A DNA stretch of 64,000 nt, taken from positions 248,001-312,000 of the forward strand of contig NZ_FOGI01000006.1 of the NCBI RefSeq assembly GCF_900111175.1. The letters are read 5' to 3'. The number at the start of each line of letters is the position of its first letter. The stretch's first letter is position 1. A program made the translations under genes and the position numbers. The notes below the pieces were generated by a model, which did not search any database, had not been told where the DNA came from, and was given only the letters and a program-made list of their open reading frames with translations. The stretch is from Actinokineospora terrae. GTDB lineage: Bacteria > Actinomycetota > Actinomycetes > Mycobacteriales > Pseudonocardiaceae. This document shows, piece after piece, positions 52,687 through 62,390 of the stretch.

Positions 52687-52828
52687 TTTCACCCGGTCCA
52701 GCGACAGAAGTTATCCACATCTGGATCTTGTTACCCGCTGTTCCAAGATCCACTGTCGGGGGGTGCCGATAGACTGGCACTGGGACGCCCCCCGGTGTGG
52801 GTGGGGGCTGGGCAGGGTCGGGACCGCG
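52687..52828 (+). repeat. Dispersed ~140-bp element, copy B (see 4338-4478)
   Basis: Identical to copy A over 77 bp (52752-52828), similar upstream. It keeps TTATCCACA (52711-52719) but the following palindrome is broken (CATCTGGAT instead of CATGTGGAT). The GATAGACT box and the GCCCCC/GGGGGC hairpin are unchanged. The rest of the gap 52829-52970 is GC-rich without a credible gene. Confidence 0.85.
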
Positions 52829-52971
52829 CGCGCGAGGCGGCGGTTTCGGGGGCCGGCGGGGGTGCGACGCCCTCTGCGTTGGACGTGTGTCAGGCGTCGA
52901 TGTCGCTGCCAGCAAGGGTGCGGTGCTGGAGCGTGCGCGAGCGGCTGGGGAGGCTGCGCCATAAGCGAAAG

Positions 52972-52997
52972 GCCGCTCTTTGGGTTCCGGGAGCGGC
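52972..52997 (-). terminator. Outer minus-strand terminator-like hairpin
   Basis: GCCGCTC (52972-52978) pairs with GAGCGGC (52991-52997); read on the minus strand it is followed by CTTTCGC, the same flank as the inner hairpin at 53101-53132. Probably a back-up terminator made by local duplication. Confidence 0.5.
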
Positions 52998-53100
52998 TGG
53001 GTGCCAGTGCGTGGGGGCAGCGTGAGGTGGCGGGCTCGGCCAGCGGCTGCGGCGCGACTAGCTCTGCTGGGACCGCGCGAGGCTGTCCCAGCAGCGAAAG

Positions 53101-53132
53101 GCCGCTCCCGGGCCGAGGGGTCCGGGAGCGGC
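53101..53132 (-). terminator. Minus-strand terminator of the DUF4097 gene
   Basis: An 11-bp perfect stem, GCCGCTCCCGG with CCGGGAGCGGC, loop of 10 nt, followed on the minus strand by CTTTCGC. It ends 7 nt beyond the DUF4097 stop codon. Confidence 0.72.
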
Positions 53133-53138
53133 TGTGGG

Positions 53139-54020
53139 TCAGCGCGAGGCGGCGGTGACGTGGGCTGAGCCGACGCCGGTGCGGCCTCGGATGCGCAGGG
53201 GTGGGGTGTTTTCCGGGGCGGTGCCCGACAGCGGTAGGTCGCTGCGGGCGTCCCCGGCGCCGGAGGAGACGTCGATCTCGGCGGGGCTGCCCTCGCGGAT
53301 GCCGACGCGGAGGGCGCCGGAGCCGGTGGTCAGTTCGAGGGTGCCGCTGGTGGCGTCGGCGATGGTGATGTCGCCGGTGCCGCTGCGGACCGTCACGTCC
53401 GAGCTGACCGCGCCCAGCCAGACGTCCCCGCCTGCCGTGATCACGGTGGTAGGCCCACCGACCGCGGTCAGCTCTACCTCGCCGCGGCCAGTCCGGGCCT
53501 GGACTCCCGCGGGCGCGGGACCGACCTTGACCGAGCCCGTGCCGCTGGTCGCCTGCACCGCGCCCGTCGCCTCGGCGATGTCGATGCTGCCCGTGCCGGT
53601 GGTGACGTCGACCTTGGCGGCCACGCCCGCGACCCGCACCGACCCCGCGCCGCTGCGGGCCGACACGACCGACCCGGCCCGGGCCCGCACGACCACCGCG
53701 ATCGGGATGGCCCGCAGCTGCGGGTCCTTCGGCGAGCGCACGACCAGCCTGCCGCCGACCACCTCGACCCTGGTCCGGCGCACCGCCTCGGCCGCGGCGT
53801 CCTGCGGCTGCTTGGCCTCGCCGAACTGGGTGCTGAACCACGACACCAGGTTCGTGATGCCGTCCGCCCACGCGTTGGCGTCCTCCGGCGCGTGCCTGAC
53901 CTCGACGTCGACGCCCTCCTCGTCGGTCAGCCGCACGTCGATCCGGCCGGACCCGGTGGCCACCGTGATCTCCACCGGGTCGGTGCCGGTGTCGAACTGC
54001 TCCATCCGCACGTCGCTCAT
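53139..54020 (-). CDS. DUF4097-family beta-strand repeat protein
   Basis: 293 residues. From about 100 on there is a regular repeat of short beta strands with the rhythm xxGxGSVxV (SGAGSVRVAGVAAKVDVTTG, TGTGSIDIAEATGAVQATSG, RSGTGDITIADATSGTLELT), the parallel beta-helix design of DUF4097. No signal peptide or TM segment is present. These proteins often accompany a small regulator; here the start overlaps the ribbon-helix-helix gene stop (ATGA). ATG 54020 gives the coupled start. Function of the fold unknown, possibly scaffolding or ligand binding. Confidence 0.88.
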   Translation of the reverse strand: MSDVRMEQFDTGTDPVEITVATGSGRIDVRLTDEEGVDVEVRHAPEDANAWADGITNLVSWFSTQFGEAKQPQDAAAEAVRRTRVEVVGGRLVVRSPKDPQLRAIPIAVVVRARAGSVVSARSGAGSVRVAGVAAKVDVTTGTGSIDIAEATGAVQATSGTGSVKVGPAPAGVQARTGRGEVELTAVGGPTTVITAGGDVWLGAVSSDVTVRSGTGDITIADATSGTLELTTGSGALRVGIREGSPAEIDVSSGAGDARSDLPLSGTAPENTPPLRIRGRTGVGSAHVTAASR

Positions 54021-54517
54021 CCCGCGTACCACCCCTGCACTCGGGAGGCGCCCTTGTCCGGCTCCCCCTGCTGGTCACTGTGCTTGCGGTGCCCGCTCAG
54101 GGCGCCCTGCAACGCCTGCTGCACGTAGGTGTTGAGCGACACCCCCTGCGACGACGCCGCGCGCTCCGCCTTCGCCTTGAGCTCGTCGAACAGCCGCAGC
54201 GTCATCCGGCTCATGTCGCCGCCGAACTCGGACTTCCCGGCCCCCGGCTGCGGTGGCGGCTCGGCCTGCCCGCTCGTCGTCTTGGTCACCACGACCCGCA
54301 CGTCCCGCCCGTCCAACCGCACCTCGACCACGTGGTCGGGCAGGTGCGCGGTCACCTCGGCGGCCAGGTCGGCCAACGCGTTCATGATCGCCAACCGCGC
54401 CGACGGCTCCAGCGCCGCCGCCAACACGGCCGCCGCCCGCCTGGTCGACTCGTCCCCCGCCGACGCCGTCGTGGTCAGGTCGTCGCGCAGGGTGGAGAGG
54501 TAGCTGCTCAGATCCAT
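54017..54517 (-). CDS. HicB/Arc-like ribbon-helix-helix protein
   Basis: 166 residues. An N-terminal helical region (LSSYLSTLRDDLTTTASAGD, a HicB-like alpha/beta piece with VVEVRLDGRDVRVVVTK) is followed by a ribbon-helix-helix motif at about 108-143 (SRMTLRLFDELKAKAERAAS, then SLNTYVQQALQGAL). It should bind DNA as a dimer and probably autoregulates the operon with the DUF4097 gene; TGA(T/C)GTC half-sites lie directly upstream. No toxin-like partner (HicA) is present. Confidence 0.85.
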   Translation of the reverse strand: MDLSSYLSTLRDDLTTTASAGDESTRRAAAVLAAALEPSARLAIMNALADLAAEVTAHLPDHVVEVRLDGRDVRVVVTKTTSGQAEPPPQPGAGKSEFGGDMSRMTLRLFDELKAKAERAASSQGVSLNTYVQQALQGALSGHRKHSDQQGEPDKGASRVQGWYAG

Positions 54518-54527
54518 GACACCACCA

Positions 54528-54598
54528 TGACGTCAAATTCGACATCAGTCAACGCGGACCGTGGTGTCAGTTGATGTCACCTCGGGCGGCGCTACGAT
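54528..54598. promoter_or_regulatory. Divergent promoter region with TGA(T/C)GTC half-sites
   Basis: Contains TGACGTCA (54528-54535) and an inverted pair GACATCA (54541-54547) / TGATGTC (54572-54578). On the plus strand TTGATG (54571-54576) and TACGAT (54593-54598) form a promoter with a 16-nt spacer; on the minus strand TTGACT leads into the HicB-like gene. The half-sites overlap both promoters, fitting autoregulation by the RHH protein. Confidence 0.5.
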
Positions 54599-54625
54599 CC
54601 GTGCACGTCCTCGCACCCAGACGTG

Positions 54626-54961
54626 ATGCCCGAGATGACTCTGTGGCAGGTCCTGGCCACCGCCGCGGTCGGCCTGCTCGCCGCCGCGCGGCTGCGGGTG
54701 GTGCTCGACGGCAAGCTCGGCAGGCGCACACCGGAACGCGTCCTGCGCCTCGCCGGCTGCCCACCTCGGACAGGCCCCCCGGGCAGGGCGGGCCCGCATC
54801 GCCTGCCGAGGGGGGAGCGACGCCCGAGGGCTCGGGTCGCATGGCCCGCCACTACCCGCGAGTGCTCGGTGACCGCCCCGCGGGCGTCGAGGCGCCCCGA
54901 CCCGAACGGGAGGGCGAAACGCGCTGAGCGGGTGTGCGGGAGGGCTCCGGGGGCGGGTTAG
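54626..54961 (+). CDS. Doubtful small ORF with N-terminal hydrophobic helix
   Basis: The first 30 residues (MTLWQVLATAAVGLLAAARL) look like a signal anchor and follow a plausible promoter (TTGATG/TACGAT). The remainder is Arg/Pro-rich and unlike a folded domain; it may be an out-of-frame extension. I cannot exclude that only a ~50-residue peptide, or nothing, is made here. The region between the HicB-like gene and thyX (54518-55005) has no other candidate. Confidence 0.3.
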   Translation: MPEMTLWQVLATAAVGLLAAARLRVVLDGKLGRRTPERVLRLAGCPPRTGPPGRAGPHRLPRGERRPRARVAWPATTRECSVTAPRASRRPDPNGRAKRAERVCGRAPGAG

Positions 54962-55005
54962 TGTGGCGCCGGACAGGCAGCAGGAGCCGACGTGAGGATG
55001 TGGAC

Positions 55006-55758
55006 GTGACCGAGACGGTGTCGCCGAGGGTGCAGCTCATCGCCAAGACCGAGTTCTTCGCGCCGTCGGACGTGCCGTGGTCGACCGACGCCGACGGGGG
55101 TGAGGCGCTGGCCGAGTTCGCGGGGCGGGCGTGCTACCAGTCGTGGCGCAAGCCGAACCCGGCGACGGCGACCAACGCGGGCTACATCAAGCACATCATC
55201 GAGGTCGGCCACCTGTCGGTGCTCGAGCACGGCAGCGTGTCCTTCTACATCACCGGCATTTCCCGGTCGCTGACCCACGAGCTGATCCGGCACCGGCACT
55301 TCTCCTACTCGCAGCTCTCGCAGCGGTACGTGCCGGAGAAGTCGGCGGCCATGGTCGAGCCCGAGGTCATCGCGGGCGACCCGCAGCTGCACGCCAAGTT
55401 CCTCGCCGCCGCCCAGGCCGCGCAGGACGCCTACAACGAGCTGCTCGCGGGCCTGGAGCAGAAGTTCGCCGACGTGCCCAGCGCGACCCTGCGCAAGAAG
55501 CAGGCCCGCCAGGCCGCGCGCGCGATCCTGCCCAACGCGACCGAGACCCGCATCGTGGTCACGGGCAACTACCGCGCCTGGCGGCACTTCATCGCCATGC
55601 GCGCCACCGAGCACGCCGACGTGGAGATCCGCGCGCTGGCGATCGAGTGCCTGCGCCAGCTGCAGAAGGCCGCGGGCAACGCCTTCGCCGACTTCACCAT
55701 CTCCGCGCTGGCCGACGGGTCCGAGGTCGCCTCCAGCCCGCTCGTCGCCGAGGGCTGA
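55006..55758 (+). CDS. thyX: FAD-dependent thymidylate synthase
   Basis: A 250-residue ThyX that methylates dUMP to dTMP using FAD and methylenetetrahydrofolate. The signature RHRxxSxxxxxR is RHRHFSYSQLSQR; LSVLEHGSVSFYITGISRSL and NATETRIVVTGNYRAWRHFI form the flavin and nucleotide sites. GTG 55006 is chosen because GAGGA lies 7 nt upstream and the length matches the family. It stands in the conserved thyX-dapA-rnj order, with three extra genes inserted before dapA. Confidence 0.97.
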   Translation: MTETVSPRVQLIAKTEFFAPSDVPWSTDADGGEALAEFAGRACYQSWRKPNPATATNAGYIKHIIEVGHLSVLEHGSVSFYITGISRSLTHELIRHRHFSYSQLSQRYVPEKSAAMVEPEVIAGDPQLHAKFLAAAQAAQDAYNELLAGLEQKFADVPSATLRKKQARQAARAILPNATETRIVVTGNYRAWRHFIAMRATEHADVEIRALAIECLRQLQKAAGNAFADFTISALADGSEVASSPLVAEG

Positions 55759-55761
55759 GCC

Positions 55762-56151
55762 GTGCGGCGACTCGTCATCGATGTGGTCGCGGGCGACTAC
55801 GCGGTGACCCGGTTCGACCCGGGCACCGCCGTCCCCGCCGACCTGCTCACCGCCACCGGTCTGGTGTCGGTCACCAGCACCCCCGGCGAGGTCTCGGTCG
55901 TCGCCCCCGCCGCGGTGACCCCGCCCGGTGGCCGCACCGAGCCCGGCTGGCGGCTGCTGACCGTGCGCGGACCGCTGGAGTTCACCCTCACCGGGATCAT
56001 GGCATCCATCGCCGGGTCGCTGGCCGCGGCCGGGGTGTCGCTGTTCGCGCTGTCCACGTTCGACACCGACCACGTGCTGGTGCACGATTCGGACCTCGAC
56101 CGCGCGGTGGCCGCGCTGCGCGAGGCCGGTCACGACGTGCACACGAGTTGA
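55762..56151 (+). CDS. ACT-domain protein
   Basis: 129 residues built of two ACT-like halves: RRLVIDVVAGDYAVTRFDPG and later GPLEFTLTGIMASIAGSLAA, then GVSLFALSTFDTDHVLVHDS. Such proteins (CASTOR/ACT_7-like) bind amino acids allosterically without catalysis. It starts 4 nt after the thyX stop from GTG 55762, so it is likely cotranscribed. Ligand and partner unknown. Confidence 0.85.
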   Translation: MRRLVIDVVAGDYAVTRFDPGTAVPADLLTATGLVSVTSTPGEVSVVAPAAVTPPGGRTEPGWRLLTVRGPLEFTLTGIMASIAGSLAAAGVSLFALSTFDTDHVLVHDSDLDRAVAALREAGHDVHTS

Positions 56152-56214
56152 CCGGTTCGGACTCGCCCGCGCGGGTGGCCCACTAGGATTCGCGCGGCCA
56201 GAGGAGGTTTGCCG

Positions 56215-57681
<1,467 letters not shown>

Positions 57682-57707
57682 CCACTACCACTCGGTAGGG
57701 TGGGGGC

Positions 57708-58328
57708 ATGGGTGTCGCCAGGGACGAACGCGCGCAGCTGAGCAGCTTGTTCACCGAGGTCGGGCCGGACGTGCCGACGCTGTGCGCGGGGTGGACCAGC
57801 CGCGACCTCGCCGCGCACCTGGTCGTGCGGGAGCGGCGCCTCGACGCCGCACCGGGCATCCTGATCAAGGCGCTGGCCGGGCACACCGAGCGTGTCCAGC
57901 GCTCTTACACCGCTCGACCCTGGTCGGAACTGGTCGAGTTGGTCCGCACGGGCCCGCCCGCGCTCTCGCCGTTCCGGCTGGTCGACGAGCAGGTCAACAC
58001 CACCGAGTTCTTCATCCACCACGAGGACGTCCGCCGCGCGACCCCCGGCTGGGAACCGCGCCCGGCCGACCCGCGCCGCGACAACGCCCTGTGGGCCGCG
58101 CTCGGCCGCACCGCCAGGTTCTACTACCGGCGCAGCCCGGTCGGCATCGTGCTGCGCACCCCGGACGGCCGCGCCATCACCGCCCGCCCCGGTCCCGACC
58201 CCGTCACCATCACCGGCGAACCGGGCGAGCTGCTCCTCGATGCCTTCGGCAGGGCCAAGACCAGGATCGACCACACCGGACCGCAGGACGCCGTCGCGAC
58301 CGTCCGATCGGTGCGCAGGGGTCTCTGA
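57708..58328 (+). CDS. TIGR03085-family (DinB/maleylpyruvate-isomerase-like) protein
   Basis: 206 residues of the DinB-like four-helix superfamily. It starts ARDERAQLSSLFTEVGPDVP, then LCAGWTSRDLAAHLVVRERR (His of the putative metal site) and FFIHHEDVRRA (HHxD metal-ligand motif). TIGR03085 proteins are predicted metal-dependent thiol-transferase-like, with unknown substrate. A TAGGGT box lies at 57692-57697. Located between the kinase and dapA. Confidence 0.88.
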   Translation: MGVARDERAQLSSLFTEVGPDVPTLCAGWTSRDLAAHLVVRERRLDAAPGILIKALAGHTERVQRSYTARPWSELVELVRTGPPALSPFRLVDEQVNTTEFFIHHEDVRRATPGWEPRPADPRRDNALWAALGRTARFYYRRSPVGIVLRTPDGRAITARPGPDPVTITGEPGELLLDAFGRAKTRIDHTGPQDAVATVRSVRRGL

Positions 58329-58423
58329 CAGCGGGTCCGCGCGGTTGTCCACAACCCCCCGAACCGTGCACAAGATGGCAGTGGTAGAAGTCACCCCCGT
58401 TGCCAGCGGGTAGCGTCTTGCCC

Positions 58424-59437
58424 ATGACCGCATGCCCCACCGCCGCACCCGGACGGCCCTTCGGCCGGGTGCTGACCGCCATGGCGACCCCGTTCGCCGC
58501 AGACGGGACGCTCGACCTCGACCGCGCCCAGGCCCTCGCCGAGCACCTCGTCGAGCTGGGCAACGACGGACTGGTGGTCAACGGCACCACCGGCGAGTCG
58601 CCCACCACGACCGACCAGGAGAAGTCCGACCTGGTCCGCGCCGTGGTCGAGGCGGTCGGCCACCGGGCGACGGTGATCGGCTCGGTCGGCACCTACGACA
58701 CCGCGCACACCGTGGCGCTGGCCCGCGAGGCCGAGAAGGCGGGCGCCCACGGCCTGCTCGTGGTCACCCCGTACTACTCGCGGCCCCCGCAGGCCGGTCT
58801 GATCGCGCACTTCACCGCCGCCGCCGACGCGACACCGCTGCCGGTGATGCTCTACGACATCCCGCCGCGCTCGGTCGTCCCCATCGAGGTCGACACCCTG
58901 CGCAGGCTGGCCGAGCACCCGCGCATCGCCGCGGTCAAGGACGCCAAGGGCGACCTGCTCGCGGGCAGCCAGGTCATCGCCAGCACCGACCTGGCCTACT
59001 ACTCCGGCGACGACGCGCTGAACCTCCCGTGGCTGTCCATCGGCGGCGTCGGCTTCGTCAGCGTCATCGGCCACGTCTCGGCCGGACGGCTGCGGTCCAT
59101 GTTGGACGCCTACGAGACCGGCGAGGTGGGCACCGCCCGCGGTATCCACAACGGACTGCTGCCGGTGCTGCGCGCGTTCAGCCGCGTCGGCGGTGTCGTG
59201 TTCAGCAAGGCCGCGCTGCGGTTGCGCGGGCAGGACGCGGGCGACCCGAGGTTGCCGCTGCCGCCCGCCACCCCCGAGCAGCTCGAGGCCATCGGCGCGG
59301 ACCTGGCGGAGGCTGGTGTCCCGCTCGCGCAGACCCCCGCGTCGCACGTGGCCAGTGCCCGGGTCGCGCACGCCGACGCGAACGCCGCCTACATCGCGAC
59401 CACCACGCACACCAGCACCGGGACGGTGCGCCAGTGA
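58424..59437 (+). CDS. dapA: 4-hydroxy-tetrahydrodipicolinate synthase
   Basis: A 337-residue DapA, which condenses pyruvate with aspartate semialdehyde at the start of the lysine/DAP branch. Substrate loop NGTTGESPT, Tyr of YDIPPRS, and Schiff-base Lys in AAVKDAKGDL are all present. The C-terminal tail (ASARVAHADANAAYIATTTH) is longer than in E. coli. ATG 58424 lies 7 nt after TAGCGT (58411-58416), so translation is probably leaderless. In-frame upstream residues from 58400 are not conserved. Works with DapB encoded 12 kb upstream. Confidence 0.97.
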   Translation: MTACPTAAPGRPFGRVLTAMATPFAADGTLDLDRAQALAEHLVELGNDGLVVNGTTGESPTTTDQEKSDLVRAVVEAVGHRATVIGSVGTYDTAHTVALAREAEKAGAHGLLVVTPYYSRPPQAGLIAHFTAAADATPLPVMLYDIPPRSVVPIEVDTLRRLAEHPRIAAVKDAKGDLLAGSQVIASTDLAYYSGDDALNLPWLSIGGVGFVSVIGHVSAGRLRSMLDAYETGEVGTARGIHNGLLPVLRAFSRVGGVVFSKAALRLRGQDAGDPRLPLPPATPEQLEAIGADLAEAGVPLAQTPASHVASARVAHADANAAYIATTTHTSTGTVRQ

Positions 59438-59549
59438 CCTTCTCCCCGGGCACCCCCGCCGCGGGGGCTCGTACGCCTGGCGCCTCGCCGGGCGCTCGCC
59501 CCCTCGACGCGCGCCCCTTCGACAGGACGGAAGGCCGGGTGAGCGCCCA

Positions 59550-61250
59550 GTGAGCCAACCCCCCAAGTCGGGCAAGTGGCCGACCAACCCGCCGCCCGCC
59601 CTGCCCGACGGCGGCCTGCGGGTCGTCGCGCTGGGCGGCATCGGCGAGGTCGGCCGGAACATGACCGTCTTCGAGCACGCGGGCAGGCTGCTCATCGTCG
59701 ACTGCGGCGTGCTGTTCCCCGAGGACCAGCAGCCCGGCGTCGACCTGATCCTGCCCGACTTCCGGCCGATCGAGTCCCGGCTGCACGAGATCGACGCGCT
59801 GGTGCTCACCCACGGCCACGAGGACCACATCGGCGCGGTCCCGTTCCTGCTGCGGCTGCGCCCCGACCTGCCGGTCGTCGGCTCCCGGTTCACCCTCGCC
59901 CTGGTCGCCGCCAAGTGCAAGGAGCACCGGCTCGACCCCAGGCTGCGCGAGGTCACCGAGGGCGAGAAGATCAGCTACGGCGAGTTCGACCTGGAGTTCT
60001 TCGCGGTCAACCACTCGATCCCGGACGCGCTCGCGGTGGCCATCCGCACGCCCGCGGGCATCGTGCTGCACACCGGCGACATCAAGCTCGACCAGCTGCC
60101 GCTCGACGGCAGGCTCACCGACCTGGCCGGGTTCTCCCGGCTCGGCGACGAGGGAGTCGACCTGTTCCTGGTCGACTCCACCAACGCCGAGGTCCCCGGG
60201 TTCGTCATCTCCGAGCGCGAGATCGGCCCGGTCATCGACGGCGTCATCGCCCGTGCCGACCAGCGGGTCATCGTCGCCTGCTTCGCCAGCCACGTGCACC
60301 GGGTGCAGCAGGTGCTCGACGTGGCCGTCGCGCACGACCGCCGGGTCGCCCTGGTGGGCCGCTCGATGGTGCGCAACATGGGCATCGCCGCCGACCTGGG
60401 GCTGCTGTCGGTGCCGCCGGGGCTGCTGGTCAACCTCGACGAGGCGATGGCCATGCCCGAGGACAAGGTGCTGTTCGTGTCCACCGGGTCCCAGGGCGAG
60501 CCGCTCTCGGCGCTGTCGCGGATGGCGCGCGGCGAGCACCGGCAGATCTCCATCCGGCCCGGCGACACCGTCATCCTGGCCAGCTCGCTGATCCCCGGCA
60601 ACGAGAACGCGGTGTTCGGCGTGGTCAACGGCCTGGTCCGGCTCGGCGCGCACGTGGTGCACCAGGGCAACGCCAAGGTCCACGTGTCCGGGCACGCCCC
60701 CGCCGGTGAGCTGCTGTTCCTCTACAACGCGGTCCGCCCCAGCAACGTCATGCCGGTGCACGGCGAGTGGCGGCACCTGCGCGCCAACGCCGAGCTCGCG
60801 GTCAAGACCGGGGTGCCCGCCGACCACGTGGTCATCGCCGAGGACGGCGTGGTGGTCGACCTGGTCGACGGGCGCGCCGCGATCACCGGGCGGGTCGAGG
60901 TCGGCCACGTCTACGTCGACGGCCTCTCGGTCGGCGACGTCGGCGAGTCCACCCTGTCGGACCGGCTGGTGCTCGGCGAGGGCGGTTTCATCGCGATCAC
61001 CGTGGTGGTCGACTCGACCACCGGGCGCGCGGTGTCGGCCCCGACGGTGTCCGGCCGCGGCTTCTCCGACGACCCCAAGGCGCTCGATGGGGTGCTGTCG
61101 CTGGTGGAGATGGAGCTCTCGCACACCGAGTCCGAGGGCATCACCGACACCCACCGCATCGCCCAGTCGGTGCGCCGGGTGGTGGGCCGCTGGGTGGCCG
61201 ACACCTACCGCAGGCGGCCGATGATCGTCCCCACCGTCATCCCGGTCTGA
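59550..61250 (+). CDS. rnj: Ribonuclease J
   Basis: A 566-residue metallo-beta-lactamase/beta-CASP nuclease with 5'-3' exo- and endonuclease activity in mRNA decay and rRNA maturation. The zinc motif is HGHEDHIGA (His88/His90, Asp92/His93), preceded by GGIGEVGRNMTVFE. The beta-CASP part has GRSMVRNM and SGHAPAGE, and the C-terminal domain ends RRRPMIVPTVIPV. GTG 59550 is the start giving the usual N terminus; a nearby GTG at 59539 reads into a stop after four codons. Follows dapA as in other actinobacteria. Confidence 0.96.
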   Translation: MSQPPKSGKWPTNPPPALPDGGLRVVALGGIGEVGRNMTVFEHAGRLLIVDCGVLFPEDQQPGVDLILPDFRPIESRLHEIDALVLTHGHEDHIGAVPFLLRLRPDLPVVGSRFTLALVAAKCKEHRLDPRLREVTEGEKISYGEFDLEFFAVNHSIPDALAVAIRTPAGIVLHTGDIKLDQLPLDGRLTDLAGFSRLGDEGVDLFLVDSTNAEVPGFVISEREIGPVIDGVIARADQRVIVACFASHVHRVQQVLDVAVAHDRRVALVGRSMVRNMGIAADLGLLSVPPGLLVNLDEAMAMPEDKVLFVSTGSQGEPLSALSRMARGEHRQISIRPGDTVILASSLIPGNENAVFGVVNGLVRLGAHVVHQGNAKVHVSGHAPAGELLFLYNAVRPSNVMPVHGEWRHLRANAELAVKTGVPADHVVIAEDGVVVDLVDGRAAITGRVEVGHVYVDGLSVGDVGESTLSDRLVLGEGGFIAITVVVDSTTGRAVSAPTVSGRGFSDDPKALDGVLSLVEMELSHTESEGITDTHRIAQSVRRVVGRWVADTYRRRPMIVPTVIPV

Positions 61251-61340
61251 TCTTCTGCCGGTCGGTGGGCTTGTCGGGCCCGCCGTGGCAGGCTCGACCG
61301 GGCGCGGGCAGCTCGGCCCGCGCCCGGTCGAGGGGGAGCG

Positions 61341-62294
61341 ATGACGACAGGGGTGAACCGGCGCGCGGCGCTCGGGTTGGGCGCGGCCGCGGTGGCCGTG
61401 GTGGGGACGGGCATCCCGGCAGCCGCCGCTGCCGGGGGGCGCACGCCCGCCGAGCGGATCCAGCGGTGCTACCGGGCGGAGACCGCGCGGGCCGGTGGGG
61501 CGTGGCAGGCGCTGATCAGCCACCTCGGGCAGCCGGTGGTGGCCGAGCACGCCGACGACCTGGTGGAGGCGTACAGCGTCAACAAGGTCGCGGTGGCGGT
61601 CGCGGTGCTGGACAAGGTCGACCGGGGGCAGGCGTCGCTGGCGCAGCGGCTGGAGGTCACCGCCGAGATCGTGAGCTACACCGGTGACGGCATCTTCCCG
61701 CTCGACGGCGCCTACCCGAGCTCGGTGACCCTCGGGCACGCGCTGGCGCTGCTGCTGTCGGTCTCCGACGACACCGCGAACCGGTTGGCGGGCCTGGTGA
61801 CGCCGACGGTCGAGGTCAACCAGACGCTGGTGGCCAAGGGTTTCCCGCGCACCCAGGTCTCGCCCTCGGCGAACCCGAACCGCTTCTACCTCGGCAAGAC
61901 CACCCCGCGCGAGACCCACGACCTGTTCAACGCCCTCGCCGCAGGCCGCCTGCTGTCGGCGTCGTCCACCGAGTTCGTGCTCAAGATCCTGCGCTCCCAG
62001 GCCGCCCACACCGACGGCATCCGCCGCAACCTGTCCTCCGACGAACGAGCCCGCGTCGCCACCAAGGCAGGCTGGTTCACCAACGGCCGCAACGAAGCTG
62101 GCCTGGTCTTCGACGCCGCCGGAGCTCTCACCCTCACCTACGCCCTCTTCTCCCAAGGCGCAGGCGACCCCACCGACTTCGGCGGCACCAACGCCGCGGT
62201 TCAAGCCCGAGTGGCTTTGGGCCGCCTCTTCGTCGACCTCGTCGGCCCCGGCACCACTCGGGGTCCGGCCTACACCCCGACCAACGGCGGCTGA
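61341..62294 (+). CDS. Tat-exported beta-lactamase-fold serine hydrolase
   Basis: 317 residues. A twin-arginine signal (NRRAALGLGAAAVAVVGTG) is followed by a class-A-type fold: SVNK (active-site SxxK), SDDTAN in the position of the SDN loop, and TKAGW in place of the KTG triad. The Glu166 omega loop of true class A beta-lactamases is not obvious, so this may be a D,D-peptidase-like or non-hydrolytic relative. GGGGGAGCG precedes the ATG. Confidence 0.88.
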   Translation: MTTGVNRRAALGLGAAAVAVVGTGIPAAAAAGGRTPAERIQRCYRAETARAGGAWQALISHLGQPVVAEHADDLVEAYSVNKVAVAVAVLDKVDRGQASLAQRLEVTAEIVSYTGDGIFPLDGAYPSSVTLGHALALLLSVSDDTANRLAGLVTPTVEVNQTLVAKGFPRTQVSPSANPNRFYLGKTTPRETHDLFNALAAGRLLSASSTEFVLKILRSQAAHTDGIRRNLSSDERARVATKAGWFTNGRNEAGLVFDAAGALTLTYALFSQGAGDPTDFGGTNAAVQARVALGRLFVDLVGPGTTRGPAYTPTNGG

Positions 62295-62343
62295 CCCCGG
62301 TCCACTGTGGACACAGTTCGGCCCCCGGAGCGGATGAGCACGG

Positions 62344-62376
62344 ACCAGGCCCGGGGTGAGTGACCCCGGGCCTGGT
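62344..62376. terminator. Bidirectional terminator between convergent genes
   Basis: A perfect 14-bp stem, ACCAGGCCCGGGGT (62344-62357) with its complement (62363-62376), loop GAGTG. It lies between the serine hydrolase and the SulP-carbonic anhydrase genes and can serve both strands. Confidence 0.8.
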
Positions 62377-62390
62377 GGTGTGCGGTGGGA

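Noticed and set aside
54017..54517. Classical HicAB toxin-antitoxin pair
   Set aside because: No HicA-like dsRBD toxin is adjacent; the coupled gene encodes a DUF4097 beta-helix protein.
59202..62204. A 1000-codon antisense frame across rnj and the serine hydrolase
   Set aside because: An antisense artefact of high third-position GC; it crosses two well-identified genes on the other strand.
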